Source: Polyporus tsugae
Lineage: Eukaryota; Basidiomycota; Agaricomycetes; Polyporales; Polyporaceae
Direction of reading: 5' to 3'
DNA: 64,000 nt
NCBI GenBank assembly: GCA_024305745.1
Contig: JAHRBS010000004.1
Span: 434,001 to 498,000 of the forward strand
Shown here: piece after piece, positions 35,001-45,737 of the stretch
Layout: each line of letters begins with the position of its first letter
Position numbering within the stretch: position 1 is the stretch's first letter
Notes under the pieces: generated by a model
The model's input: the letters and a program-made list of their open reading frames with translations, nothing else
The model's database searches: none
What the model was told of the DNA's origin: nothing
Program-made: the position numbers and the translations under genes

Positions 35001-36795
35001 CGGCTTACGGGGTCGAGGATCTTGTCGTGCGGCCCAGAGATGACCGCGTCGATGATACGATCGCCCTCGCGATGCATCGAGCCCTCCTCGATCTCCCGCT
35101 GCTGGATCAGAAACTTCGCCTGGAACTGCTCCAAGTTCTCGCGGACGGCCATCTGGACATCCATCTGCAACTCAATCTGCAACTCCTTGAACTCGTCCAC
35201 AGCCCCGTGCGAGATGTTGTGTTCCTCGGACCCCGAGATGCTAGCGCCAGTGACCGGAGCCTCGAACAGTTCTCGCAGTAGCTCCTCGTCTCGTATGACC
35301 ACCTGCGGCCCACCACGATCATCGACGATTCTGGAGAGCTCGCGTTCTTCGAAAGACATGCATGCGTCGAGGTACCGGAGGACGCGGTCCATCCTGATCG
35401 GGGGATAATCAGCATAGAATTCAATCCCATCACAGGAGGAGCCAAACGTACTTTTCCTCGATGGTGACAAGTTTATCGTTTGCGGTGTTCACCGCGTGGC
35501 CTATGTAGATGGACAGCGCGAGTTCAAACTCGCGACGGCGATCCGTAAACCCTTGGATGTACCCCTTGAACTCATCGCTCCACGACGAGCTGTGCACCAC
35601 CTTCGACAGGAGCTTCTTCTTCGCGTACGCGTTGCACGAATTCGCGCACTTCCTGATGTCCTGCTCTGTTTTATCGACGAGGAGTTACATGCGTCCCGAG
35701 ATAGTAGTGTTGCCCTCCCCTGCACGCTTGTCTTTATTGATATCCTTCAGCCTAAGCGAGTACCGCCAACATTTCAGTATGCATACTCCCAACTCGACAC
35801 AGGTTAACGTACTGAACGAGCACGGCCATCATGTCCCTCATCTCTACGAACATCAGGGATATCTTCTTATCGTTATCTTTGCGCTTGAGGTCGAGCTCAA
35901 TCGCAACTCGGAAGGCACCGACGGCGACTGCCAGATGTTGGGCGTTAGAGGAAAGAAAGGTCCTAGAAGAGCGCATATACGAACTTTTGATGAACGGATG
36001 GATTTGCGCGACATCGTCCAGCACCTTCAGCAGAGCTGGAATACCGTCTACGATGGAGGAAATCGTCTGGCGGACCGCCTTCCCAGGCTCGGTTTCCATC
36101 ACCGCTTGTACCAGGGGAGATGCTAGGCTCTGCACGATGGAAACGTCCGTTCCGAGTTCGCTAATTTTGTCGTCTGTCAATCGTCATCTTCATCTCCTGA
36201 TAGCCTGAATAACATGGACGTGAACGACTGGCCAGTTATGTTCAAGTATTTGACGGTATGGCGAACCACAAGCTTCTGGAAGCTGTCATCCGCAGCATTC
36301 ACCAGCTCTGTCGTCTCAAGCAACCCATCCTTCGGTTGTTGCACGTCTTGACGTGGGGGTGATGCCTTTGGGATTTGAAGAGAGGCAGAAACAAAGTGAA
36401 TAACGGGGGATATCCGAGGAATCGGAGGCATAGGGATAATACAGAGCTTTGGGGTGGAAGGTTGGCACGGGAGACTACAGTTTGTGAAGGACTCTGTCAT
36501 AACCGGAATGTGCCGTGACAACGGTGTTGGTGGCGTTTCTTCGGGAAGGGGAAGGTCAACGACGCGGGGGGGGGAGCAAAGAGGACGCAGATCCCAGGGG
36601 CTGATTTCTGCAGAATTCGGTTCCTCCACTGGCATCGTCTCAACAGACGCATCGGACGGTTCAGATGACGTGAACGTAGCTGGGGCCGTGGGCGTATCTG
36701 TCGCGTTGTGCTGTAAACATCAAAATATTAAGGTCAGTGTGGGCAATCAATGCGACAGGGACGAGGAGGATACCCACTGAACATCTCGAGGGCAT
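32059..36795 (-). pseudogene. EF-hand / zinc-binding multidomain protein, copy 3 (broken)
   Basis: Its exon series matches copy 4: exon 1 at 36778-36795 (MPSRCS), the helical block (ALLKVLDDVAQIHPFIK; VEMRDMMAVLVQ), an EF-hand loop DDDASGFISVAE near 34660, a beta-rich domain (YTFSITYVARFGTQNFAGEL), a ZZ-like module (CDVCRD, CLSCG, CDKDEC), a second one (CVGC, CCIEC, CVSC) and a short tail. Four lesions were seen relative to copy 4. (1) TAA at 35685-35687 replaces CAA after ISGRM. (2) TAA at 32947-32949 follows AELVTRQ. (3) No GT follows the IHW codons near 32820. (4) The donor of the intron near 36262 reads TG|GTTCGC out of phase. The rest of the frame is still readable, so inactivation looks recent. 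A truncated product cannot be excluded. Confidence 0.8.
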
Positions 36796-37479
36796 GGTGG
36801 GGAAGAGCCTAGGGCTAGGAGCAAAGCCATCGCATCATCAAACTGATATACATACGCAAATGCGATGACGGATAATCGTTCAAATTTGTCTCCCGGCCGC
36901 ATGTTACAAGGGAAGGATCCAGACTCACCAGCAGATCGGAGAGAATCCCGTATTAATGCCCTCAAGGAGTGCTGCACGCAACCACGCTATGGTCGAAGGC
37001 ACCCTCGAAGGCATCTTACCAGCATGTCCGTCTGTCACCTGGTGCGTTTGGGCCCTATCTTTCCGGTCATTGAATTACGATCGAGCGTAGATCGTGAGCA
37101 ACGCACTTCTTCATTGCGCTGGAGAACGCACGTTCGACGTTTAGATTGACGAGAGATGTCAAGTGCAGCCGGTAACAGCGCATAGTACCCCAAACCAAAC
37201 TTCACCGGGCTGGAACTCCGGTCGGCGCGTTCTCCCGAAAATACCTTGGTCACTTGGAGACAAAAGGTGGAGGAGTTACAACAGATCTGAACGACTGCTT
37301 AGAATGTTGTAGCTGACGAAAGTGCTCCGGGTGTCCTAGAACGGCCCGTGCGAGCTTGCAAAATTGTGTCAGGGCGTTCAAGCCTTGGAAAATGTGAGGT
37401 AGTATCAGCCCACTGGAACGCTCCAGCTCAATATTGCCAGGGTGCCAAGCTTACTAGTAAATATGAGTACGGAGAATAC
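36796..37479. other. Upstream region of copy 3, no gene recognised
   Basis: This stretch lies behind the tiny first exon of copy 3. It resembles the corresponding upstream region of copy 4 in short blocks, including an ATACATRCGMRAAKG-like segment. No coding signal was recognised. Confidence 0.35.
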
Positions 37480-37810
37480 CCAAGTCTCAGAAGGAGCACA
37501 AGCTCGTCACCTGGGGCCCTTATTCCATTGTCCGCCACCCGTCCTACACGGCGTTCCTCGTAGGAGCCCGAGCCGGGCTCTTCGTCGTGCAGATCTTCCC
37601 GGGTTCGTACGTCTTCGAGAGCGGGTTACTGGACACCCGGTGGACGGCGATCGCATAGGCGTATGGGAGGCTTGGATTCTTTCCATCTTCTTCGAGATCG
37701 TCGTAATGCGAGTCCCGAGGGAGGACGCGGTGCTGAAGAAGGAGTTTGGGGCAGAGTGGGAGGCTTGGGCGAAGAAGACGCCACACAGGCTGATTCCTTA
37801 TGCCTACTGA
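37480..37810 (+). pseudogene. Isoprenylcysteine carboxyl methyltransferase-like fragment
   Basis: One frame reads KEHKLVTWGPYSIVRHPSY and then FLVGARAGLFVVQIFPG before a TAG at 37657-37659. The +1 frame continues with VWEAWILSIFFEIVVMRV, then EDAVLKKEFGAEWEAW and TPHRLIPYAY to the TGA at 37808-37810. RHPSYT and the RVPREDAVLKKEFG...W..Y segments are hallmarks of the ICMT/Ste14 family, which methylates prenylated cysteines in the ER. The N-terminal membrane helices are missing. The frame change is either an indel or a 56-bp intron (GTTCGT...GCATAG) that would remove 18 residues usually present. A decayed copy is the best reading. Confidence 0.6.
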
Positions 37811-39112
37811 TACCTGCGAAGCATTGTACTGTAGATTCGTGCAGGTATGGAACATGGTTCGTAACGACGTACCTCATCTCACGGAACGTGTTGTTCAAGA
37901 GAGAGCGTGCTCTCTCCTGACTGCCAGGCTTCAGTGGCTTGATTTCGAGTCGCGAGGACTCAGTACTCGGTGGCTGAGGACTTTGGGGAACGACGAATGC
38001 TGCGGTAATCGTATCATGCTCGATCTGGCCGGTGACTGCAATTTCTTGGTACTTACCAGCTGCATCACCATTACGGTACTCCCCCAGCATTGATGATGGA
38101 GGATAGATGACTCGGAAGCCAAGGGTTGAACGTTGAACACGTTGAACGTTCAGCGCCTCTCGATCGTCCGGCCCAAGTTCGGTGACTGAGTTTTGACCTT
38201 CGACCTTGCGATGCACGAGGAGGTACGACAAAAGCGAAGCGCAATATCGGCATGAATTTCTTGTTCCGCATCGAAGGGTGAGAAGAAAGAGTCAACCATG
38301 TTATGATGATGCCAGTCCGTTTGGAAGACGAACGCTGACGGCCAATTGCTATATTAATTATCATGAGTGCCTAGTATTCATGACCCTCGTCTGAGTCCGG
38401 CACTGGCAGTTCGAGTAATTCCTCATCACTCTGATTCACTCCCACCAGCAATACTAATGCGAAGGCGGCCTCCTGAATCCTTATTACTTTGTATCTTACC
38501 GGACTCTCGTATTGATCGTTTGATTTCTGGGCATGGTGCTAGGACAGCAGTGGACCCCACGACGACTCCGCCGACGGTGGCATGCCGCTGCCATGCTATG
38601 GCCCGGGCACCGTGACTTCACAACAAATCTCTATGTATGTAGCATAGTATTTCCTGCATGTGACTACGAAGTGCTAACTCGTTACTGACAACACGAGTGG
38701 CACGCAAGGAGCACACTGGTGTGCCAAGACTTCGACATTTCCTGTTGTGGGTTGAATGGGACTTGGAGAATACCTGGTCCAATGTGCCACCTTGGTGAGC
38801 TGTTCGTGCAAGATCAAGTCATTTATTGCCACGATTACGGTGTCTCCATCCTCTCGGAGATCCTTGCGGACCAAGTAAAGAAGCGGGACTTCCTTGCTGT
38901 ATACTTCCAATATCTCCCTGCGGCTTCGCTTCCTGACACGTGCACGTACAAGGTTTGAAGGCATGCCGAACGCGAACGTATGCTTGTTGCCGCCGTGTCT
39001 TTCGACCTCGATCGCCATAGACCATGCTAACTAGCACTTGTACGCTCCCACTCCTTCTCTGAGCCATCGCGCTCGGTCGCGGTCCTAGCTCTCGGGGCTG
39101 GCCCTTCAAGTT
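37811..39112. other. Gap with no recognisable gene
   Basis: Both strands hold only short unrelated open frames. No repeat, RNA gene or domain was recognised. Confidence 0.4.
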
Positions 39113-40235
39113 ATGTCCTGGATCGGCGTTGACGACCTGCGTCACTGGCTTAATATCGCCTGGGAGCACATCAATTCTCTGCGACCCCCACCGTCCGCGG
39201 ACTTCAGTGTGAGTTCTCTAAACTGCAGAGATTCAACTGTACTTGCTCGCTTACCCCGCACAATGTCTCCAATGGAGGAGTACGTGGCCGATTCCGCTTT
39301 ATGGGCTCGCGTGCGTTGCCCATCGGCGAATCCGTGCTTGGAAGCCGAGACGTCTCCCTACTCTCACAACAGTTGGAGTGCCGGAGATCTACGGAATCCT
39401 CGCCCTCGGACATATTGCCCACGTCGAAGCCAATCGCCTGGCCAGGAAGGTGGCGGAGGATTCCGATCTGAGTTCCATACGAAAGCTGGTTGAGTGGGCT
39501 CGACGCGAGTATCGCAGACACCCCGAAAGGTTCATTCGACCTACTGGCTCCAAAGAGGATCGGGATCTCGCCGTGTATACGTATGAATGCATTATCTACT
39601 CGCACGCCTCTTGCCGTTTGGTTGGTAACCCTTTTCTCAGTTCTGTGCAGGCAACCCGTGGACAACTTTCAGGCGTGGAAGTACGATCTTCGTTGCTCCT
39701 GGACCGACGAACAGAGACGCGAAGCGGCCTCCGCACTCCTCGCCCGCCGGCTGACCGTGATAAACCCAGGCGTGTCTCTCCGCGATGCAGCCATCGTGGC
39801 GCTCTTCGTTTCGGAGGAGCTCGGTAGGAATGGCATCTTCCGAGTGCGTCTCCTCCTTATTTCCTCCTCCCTTTCCTCGTGGTTCACCGTTATCGTCGCT
39901 CTACTATAGTCGTCTTTCCTACGAGACAACAAGCCGCTCATGGTCGAGTTCGCATCGCTCGCGTTCTGGTCCATGCTCGCTAGATGGGCGTCCTCCGCAC
40001 GAACGCGATCCTGCAGCAATACTTCATCTACCTCCTCGCATTCAAGTGGTTTGGAGGCCGGTACTGCCATTACGCATCGATACTCGGGCTCGGAAATCCG
40101 GACTCTGTCGCTTTTCAGACCGCCCTGTCGGTTATAGACTGGAAAGTAAAATACGGGAAATCCCCAGTGGCGGATCCGGGGGCGATGTTCGCCAATCTGG
40201 GGCTGACGGTGCCTCCATGGTTCGGTTCGGTGTAG
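39113..40235 (+). CDS. Hypothetical protein, 269 residues, family not recognised
   Basis: A five-exon model keeps phase throughout: 39113-39208, 39345-39580, 39651-39843, 39910-39942, 39984-40235. It begins MSWIGVDDLRHWLNIAW and ends AMFANLGLTVPPWFGSV. The protein is mostly helical, with a charged region (SSIRKLVEWARREYRRHPER), WTDEQRREAASALLARRL and an aromatic segment (AILQQYFIYLLAFKWFGG). There is no signal peptide or clear catalytic motif. The last intron would be only 41 bp (GTCGAG...GCTAG). If it is not spliced, a frameshift separates LAFWSML from MGVLRTNA. The acceptor of intron 1 (GGAAG) is weak. It lies between copies 3 and 4 of the EF-hand family. No function is proposed. Confidence 0.5.
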
Positions 40236-40973
40236 ACGGTGTCGTTCGGAGTTGTGCCGGTGCTGATTTGGGTGCTTGGGGAGTGCTTTCGTGTCTGTTG
40301 TGGACCTGCTTTGCTTACCATATGTAGCCTCCTCTAGCTGTCGCTCGTTTACTGCACCCACCACTCTCTATCTCCCCACTCACTGTTCTCGCTACCACTT
40401 CTGGCAATGAAACACTCCGCTTTCTTATAGCGAAATTGTGCATACACAAGACGCAGCCGCGTGCAAGCACACCGTCCGAACTCTAGCGCGTCCGATTGCG
40501 AAGCCTCCGCGACCCAGCCTCTCTAGCTCGGCCTCACTGCAGTGTCTTCACACATCGCGCCATGCAGATACGCTTAATCCTGCACGGCGGCTTCTCGTGC
40601 ACAGATAACCGCCAGTTGAAAGGCCACGGGTTCCAGTTCCAGGACGACCGCGATCGTGTACGCCTGCGGGAAACTCGGTCACTTTGCACACCGGCAGGTG
40701 CGGGGAAGCATAAGTTCAGAGAGAACTGCATACCTTTCTTGTTGTTGGGTGATTCAAGCACGCAGACAACTGTTACTGCGCCCGTGCATATCGTGTGCCA
40801 GGACGAAGCGTGAGCGGTGCACATAATTTTCTCACTTTATACATACAATCGTACGTGTCAGCAGGTGAGCACGCTACCCCGAATTCACTATTATCGTGCT
40901 AAAGCGACTATAATATTCAGGATTAAGTTTCGTTCTGACCACAACGTCGATGGTCCCCAGGGCTGCGTATTAT
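40236..40973. other. Intergenic region
   Basis: Nothing recognisable lies between the hypothetical gene (+) and the 3' end of copy 4 (-). Confidence 0.4.
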
Positions 40974-43900
40974 TCAGGTCGTCCTCCTCATCTGCCTCAC
41001 CCATGCCGAAAAGTCGCTCTCCGACTCAGACAGAACAGTACTCGACTCGCGCAGCACTGGCAAAGTCTGGCTACGCACGAGCCTCTGCGGCGCCGGATGC
41101 GGTTCGTCTCCTGTGCGCGACCTGAAGACTCGCTGCCCGAGATCGAGAAGCAAGTCTTCGATGCGCTGCAGCCGCTCGTCGAGGGATGCCATCCGCCCGG
41201 ATAGGCGGTCCTGCGTCACGGTGATCCTGGCGTCCACTCCTGCGAAGCTGTCCTCGACCTGGTGCTGGACGTCTTTAAGCTTCGTTTCCAGCGTGTCGAT
41301 GTGGGCGTTGAGCTGCGCCGCGCGTTCGGACTCAGCGTCCACGTTGGCGTTGATTGACTGGCATCGGACGAGTGCGTGGGTCTTCTTGTGTTCCCCTGCA
41401 GTGATCCCGCCGTACTTCAGGTCGCATGAGACGCACACAAAGGCGTTCTCTGGTAAGTATGTGTGTGAGTGATTGAACATCTCGTATTTAAACGCTGAAG
41501 ACAAACCTTCGCACTCTATGCAGTACCAGCACGGCGGTGACGTGCGTTCGCCACACTTGATGCACTTCGGAGGCTGCTTCCCGACCCCGCCCTCGCTAAG
41601 TTCATCAGAGGATGCCAAGTCGGCGAAGATTTGACGGACGGTTTTCAATGCAAGCTGAGCAGTGCGATACACCTCCCCATATTCACGGTAGGGATGTATA
41701 GCCGCGCGAAGCTTCAGCATGTCATGAGAAGGGAGATGGGGGGAAGTGAGGTCGTCGCGGACGTCCAGCCTGATCTCGGACATCAGGCATTCCTCCTTGT
41801 CGCACAAGTCCACCGTGGTCTTCATCCCACACGAGACGCAGACGATGCGGCTGCCCCTGATGTTGACATCTCGGCATACATCGCAGTATATCTCCCTACC
41901 CGTTGCACGGTGGTCAGCTGAGAGAACACCATCATGGAGAGGAGAGCGACATACCAATGAACCGGGATGGATCTCTGGCGCAGGTCCCTGAATATTTGGT
42001 AAAGGCGCGCCTCTTCCGGCGTCATGGCGCGCTGGCACCTGGAGAGTTCGGCGGTCTCTTCGGCGGTAAGCGGGGAAATCTCCTTCCGGATGACCAGCTC
42101 AGCGTAGCGTTGTCCCGTTTGCCACCGCTTTCGAAGCCAAGTCCAGGAGCCCATCTGCCGGCATGCCTGTGCGACGGTGGCGGAGATCGCGAAACGCCAC
42201 AGCGCCCGAGCCCTGTTCGCAGCGAGTTCCGTAGGGGTGGGATAGAAGCGCATGATCTCGGAAGAGAGACGCTTGAAGATGAACGTGAACGGTTTGTCGC
42301 CATACCCCCATGAACCTGAGAATGTCGTCCCGCTTTCGTCGAGTTCTCCGGCGAAGTTCTGAGTGCCGAAGCGGGCTACATATGTGATGCTGAAGGTATA
42401 TTTCACTTTACCGTCTTCCGAGATGGCGTACTCGCCCGTTAGATTCCAGTCCGTGCCGTTGGGCGCGATTCCTTTGCAGTAAAACTGTTTCGCATCCGTC
42501 GAAGAGACGTGGAGATCGAGAGAGAGCATCGCCTGAGATGGATATAGGTCCCCTCGCGCACAGAAGCCGGACCAGTGGCCTAAACTGAGGAGAACATTAA
42601 GGATCTCGCGGAGGGGAAGACCGCCATTTTTTGTGAGAGCTACTCACAGTCTCCGAACGGGAATATCCGCTTCTCTGTCTGCTTCTGATTCCACGAAGTT
42701 ATGCGCGTTAAACAGCTCCTCTGTGGATTGGAGAGGGTGGTTGATGACGCTTGAGGGATCGACGTTCTGGGCCTCTGAGCTATCCTCGTAGGCGAGTTCG
42801 AGGAATGTGGCCTCCTTGAGCTTCTTTATCGACCATATCTCTTCTTCGTCGTGCCAGTACTTGAACTATCACACAATCAATCATGATTTGCTCGACATTC
42901 TGCTGGACGCATCCGATTGACATACCATCTCGAAAGCGAAGATCTTGAACTGTTGAGCAGGATCAAGCTTCTGCTGCTTGAACAGATCTATGTGATATCA
43001 TGTTGATACGTGAATCATTCCCACGAATGTCGGCACTTCCAACAGCAAACGTACCTGCCAGGTCGTCATGCCGATCATTAAAGGCTCCGAAGACCCACAG
43101 GATTGTGGACATCGAGTCGTACAGCTCGTCAACGTGCAAGCATTGAGTACGGGCGAGGCGCATGATCTCAAAGTCGCGCTTCAAGAGGAGGTACAATAGG
43201 GGGAAGATGTGCTGAAGAGACAAGTCAGAAACAGGTTTCACTGGCGCCAGCTTATCGAACGCGGATACCTTCTCGATGCGTCCAGGTCCACGAATGAGGT
43301 CAAGTGTGTCTTGCGCGTCGATGTCGTACTTCGCCGTCTTCAAGTTCTCCGATAAGCGCTTTTCTTCAGCCCGCGTGTAGTCCTCAAAGCGTTGTAGAAG
43401 CTGTTCGTCGACCTCGACCCTGCGGAACGCGGTGGTAAGCATGGTGACGATCGTCCACACGTAGTACAGATATTGTTCCATGGCGTTCCGGTTCGCTGGT
43501 AGAACGTGGCTCTTGAGCGCGAACATCTTGGCGAGGAGGACGTCGATCTTTCCTGCGTAGTCACTCATAGACATTTGATGACCTGAAAACGAACGGTCAA
43601 GCACTCCCTTCCCACCGTAGCGTGGTACCACACGCCCGCTCACCAACAGCCCAGTAGGCAAGCCAATGCAAAAGGCTGGAGGGTAAAATGATAAATACAC
43701 TGATCATGAGTCGATCACGAAGCCCAGGACTGACCTCCAGTTCTCCGGACGAGCTGTGGTGAACGTATTGACTTCCGTCACTGTAATGAAACCCGATGCA
43801 TCGTCGTCGAAAGCCTCGATGATAGGCTGGACTCTAGTGACGTTGATATACTCCAGGGTCCACCCCTCCTGCTCGTTTAGCTGACGGCTGGGCACTATCG

Positions 43901-45737
43901 GCGTTGTACCACTCTTGACCCGTTTGATCTGTTCCACCTTCTCGCGAAAATAGTCCCGCAGGGCGAGGACAAAGTGCCGGTCTTTGACGCTTCCGCGCCA
44001 CCGCTGTCCCATCCATCAATAGGCGCACGTTTATGACGAGCGCGGAAAGAACGTACCATCTCCTTCCAAATCTCGTGGACATCCTGCGATTAGGGATTAG
44101 ACTCTGACAAAAGTTTAACAACTAAGGCAGCGTACGGGGTCGAGTATCTTGTCGTGCGGCCCGGAGATGACCGCGTCAATGATACGGTCGCCCTCGCGAT
44201 GCATCGTCCGGCGCAACTCCTCCTCGAGCTCCCGCTGCTGGATGATGAACTTCGCCTGGAACTGCTCCAAGTTCTCGCGCACGGCCGTCTGGACATCCAT
44301 CTGGAGTTCCTTCTGCAGCTCACTGAACTCGTCCACAACGCCGTAGCGCCCCTTGCGTTCCGGCCCGGAGATGCCAGCCCCGCTCACCCGGCTCTCGAAC
44401 AGTTCTCGGAGCAGGTTCTCGTTCTGCATCACCGCGTCGGGACCGCCGTGGTCGTCGACGAGTTTCGTGAGCTCGCGCTCCTCGGGGGACATGCATGCGT
44501 CGAGGTATCGGAGGACGCGGTCCATCCTGTTCGCGGGAAAATAAGCATAACTTAGAATTCTTGAACCCCATCATAGAAGGACCCAAACGTACTTTTCTTC
44601 AATGGTGACAAGTTTATCGTTTGCGGTGTTCACCGCGTGGCCTATGTAGATGGACAGCGCGAGTTCGAACTCGCGACGGCGATCCGTAAACCCTTGGATA
44701 TACCCCTTGAACTCATCGCTCCACGACGAGCTATGCACCACCTTAGACAAGAGCTTCTTCTTCGCGTACGCGTTGCACGAGTTCGCGCACTTCCTGATGT
44801 CCTGCTCGGTTTTGTCGACGAGCTGTTGCATGCGTCCCGAGATGGTAGTGTTGTCATCGCCTGCGCGCTTGTCTTTGTTGACGTCTTTCAGCCTGGACGA
44901 GTACGGTCAACTCTTCAGCACTGTACGCAGACCCTCACTTGACGTAGCATCGTGGACGTACTGGATGAGCACGGCCATCATGTCCCTCATTTCCACGAAC
45001 ATCAGAGAAATCTTCTTATCGTTGTCCCTACGCTTGAGGTCGAGCTCGACCGCGACTCTGAACGCACCGACGGCGACTGTCAGATTTTGGATGTGAGCGG
45101 AACGGCATGTCCAAGCAGACGGCAAACACGAACTTTTGATAAACGGATGGATTTGCGCGACATCGTCGAGCACCTTCAGCAGCCCCGGAATGCCGTCTAC
45201 GATGGCGGAGATCGTCTGGCGTATCGCCTTCCCGGGCTCGGTTTCCATCACTGCCTGCAGGGGAGACGCTAGGCTCTGGACGTTGGAGACATCCGTCTGG
45301 ATTGCGCTGAGCGTGGCTCCTGCCAGTCATCATCGTCATTATTTGACAGCTCAAGGAACATGAACTTGATGGACCAACCGGCCTTATTCAGGTAATTCAC
45401 ATTGCGCCGACCTGTATACTTCTGGGCGCTAGCCTCCGCGGCGTTCAGTAGCTCCGTTGTCTCAGAAAAGTCATCATCGAGTCGTTGCACGTCCGGACGT
45501 TGGGGTAATGCCCTTCGGACTTGAAGAGAGCGGTCGGCGTGCTGAGGAATGGTCGGATCGGATGACGTGAATGTCACGGAGGGAATAGGCGAAGGTGAGA
45601 GACTGGGGGGCTGTGTGGTCTTCGTGGGCGTGTCTGTCATGTCGCGCTAGGAAAACCGAAAATCCAACTCAACGGTCAGTATTGGAAATAACTGCGAAAA
45701 GGAATGGAGGGGTACGGACTGATTGTGAGGACGCCAT
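40974..45737 (-). CDS. EF-hand / zinc-binding multidomain protein, copy 4
   Basis: Sixteen exons on the minus strand, all in phase, encode about 1,272 residues. Upper boundaries are 45737, 45646, 45319, 45076, 44892, 44526, 44083, 44003, 43675, 43582, 43211, 42987, 42865, 42584, 41895 and 41449. Exons of 115, 300, 27, 32, 314 and 157 nt match copy 1 exactly. Exon 1 is only 18 nt (MASSQS). Domains in order: helical block (VEMRDMMAVLIQ; KCANSCNAYAKKKLLSKVV), EF-hand loop DDDASGFITVTE, LLHWLAYWAVG, beta-rich domain (FSITYVARFGTQNFAGEL), ZZ-like cysteines (CDVCRD, CVSCG, CDKEEC), second module (CIKC, CWYCIEC, CVSCD, HKKTHALVRC) and a long coiled coil. The C-terminal tail is Ser/Arg-rich, and the low-complexity insertions of copy 2 are absent. 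No lesion was found. Function unknown. Confidence 0.87.

Noticed and set aside
36690..36712. Loss of the copy 3 start codon by a 5-bp deletion relative to copy 4
   Set aside because: Both copies appear to use an ATG in a separate upstream 18-nt exon, so the missing internal ATG is not decisive.
39973..39990. Frameshift in the hypothetical gene between WSML and MGVLRT
   Set aside because: A 41-bp GT-AG intron at 39943-39983 joins phase 0 to phase 0, so a frameshift is not needed, though it is not excluded.
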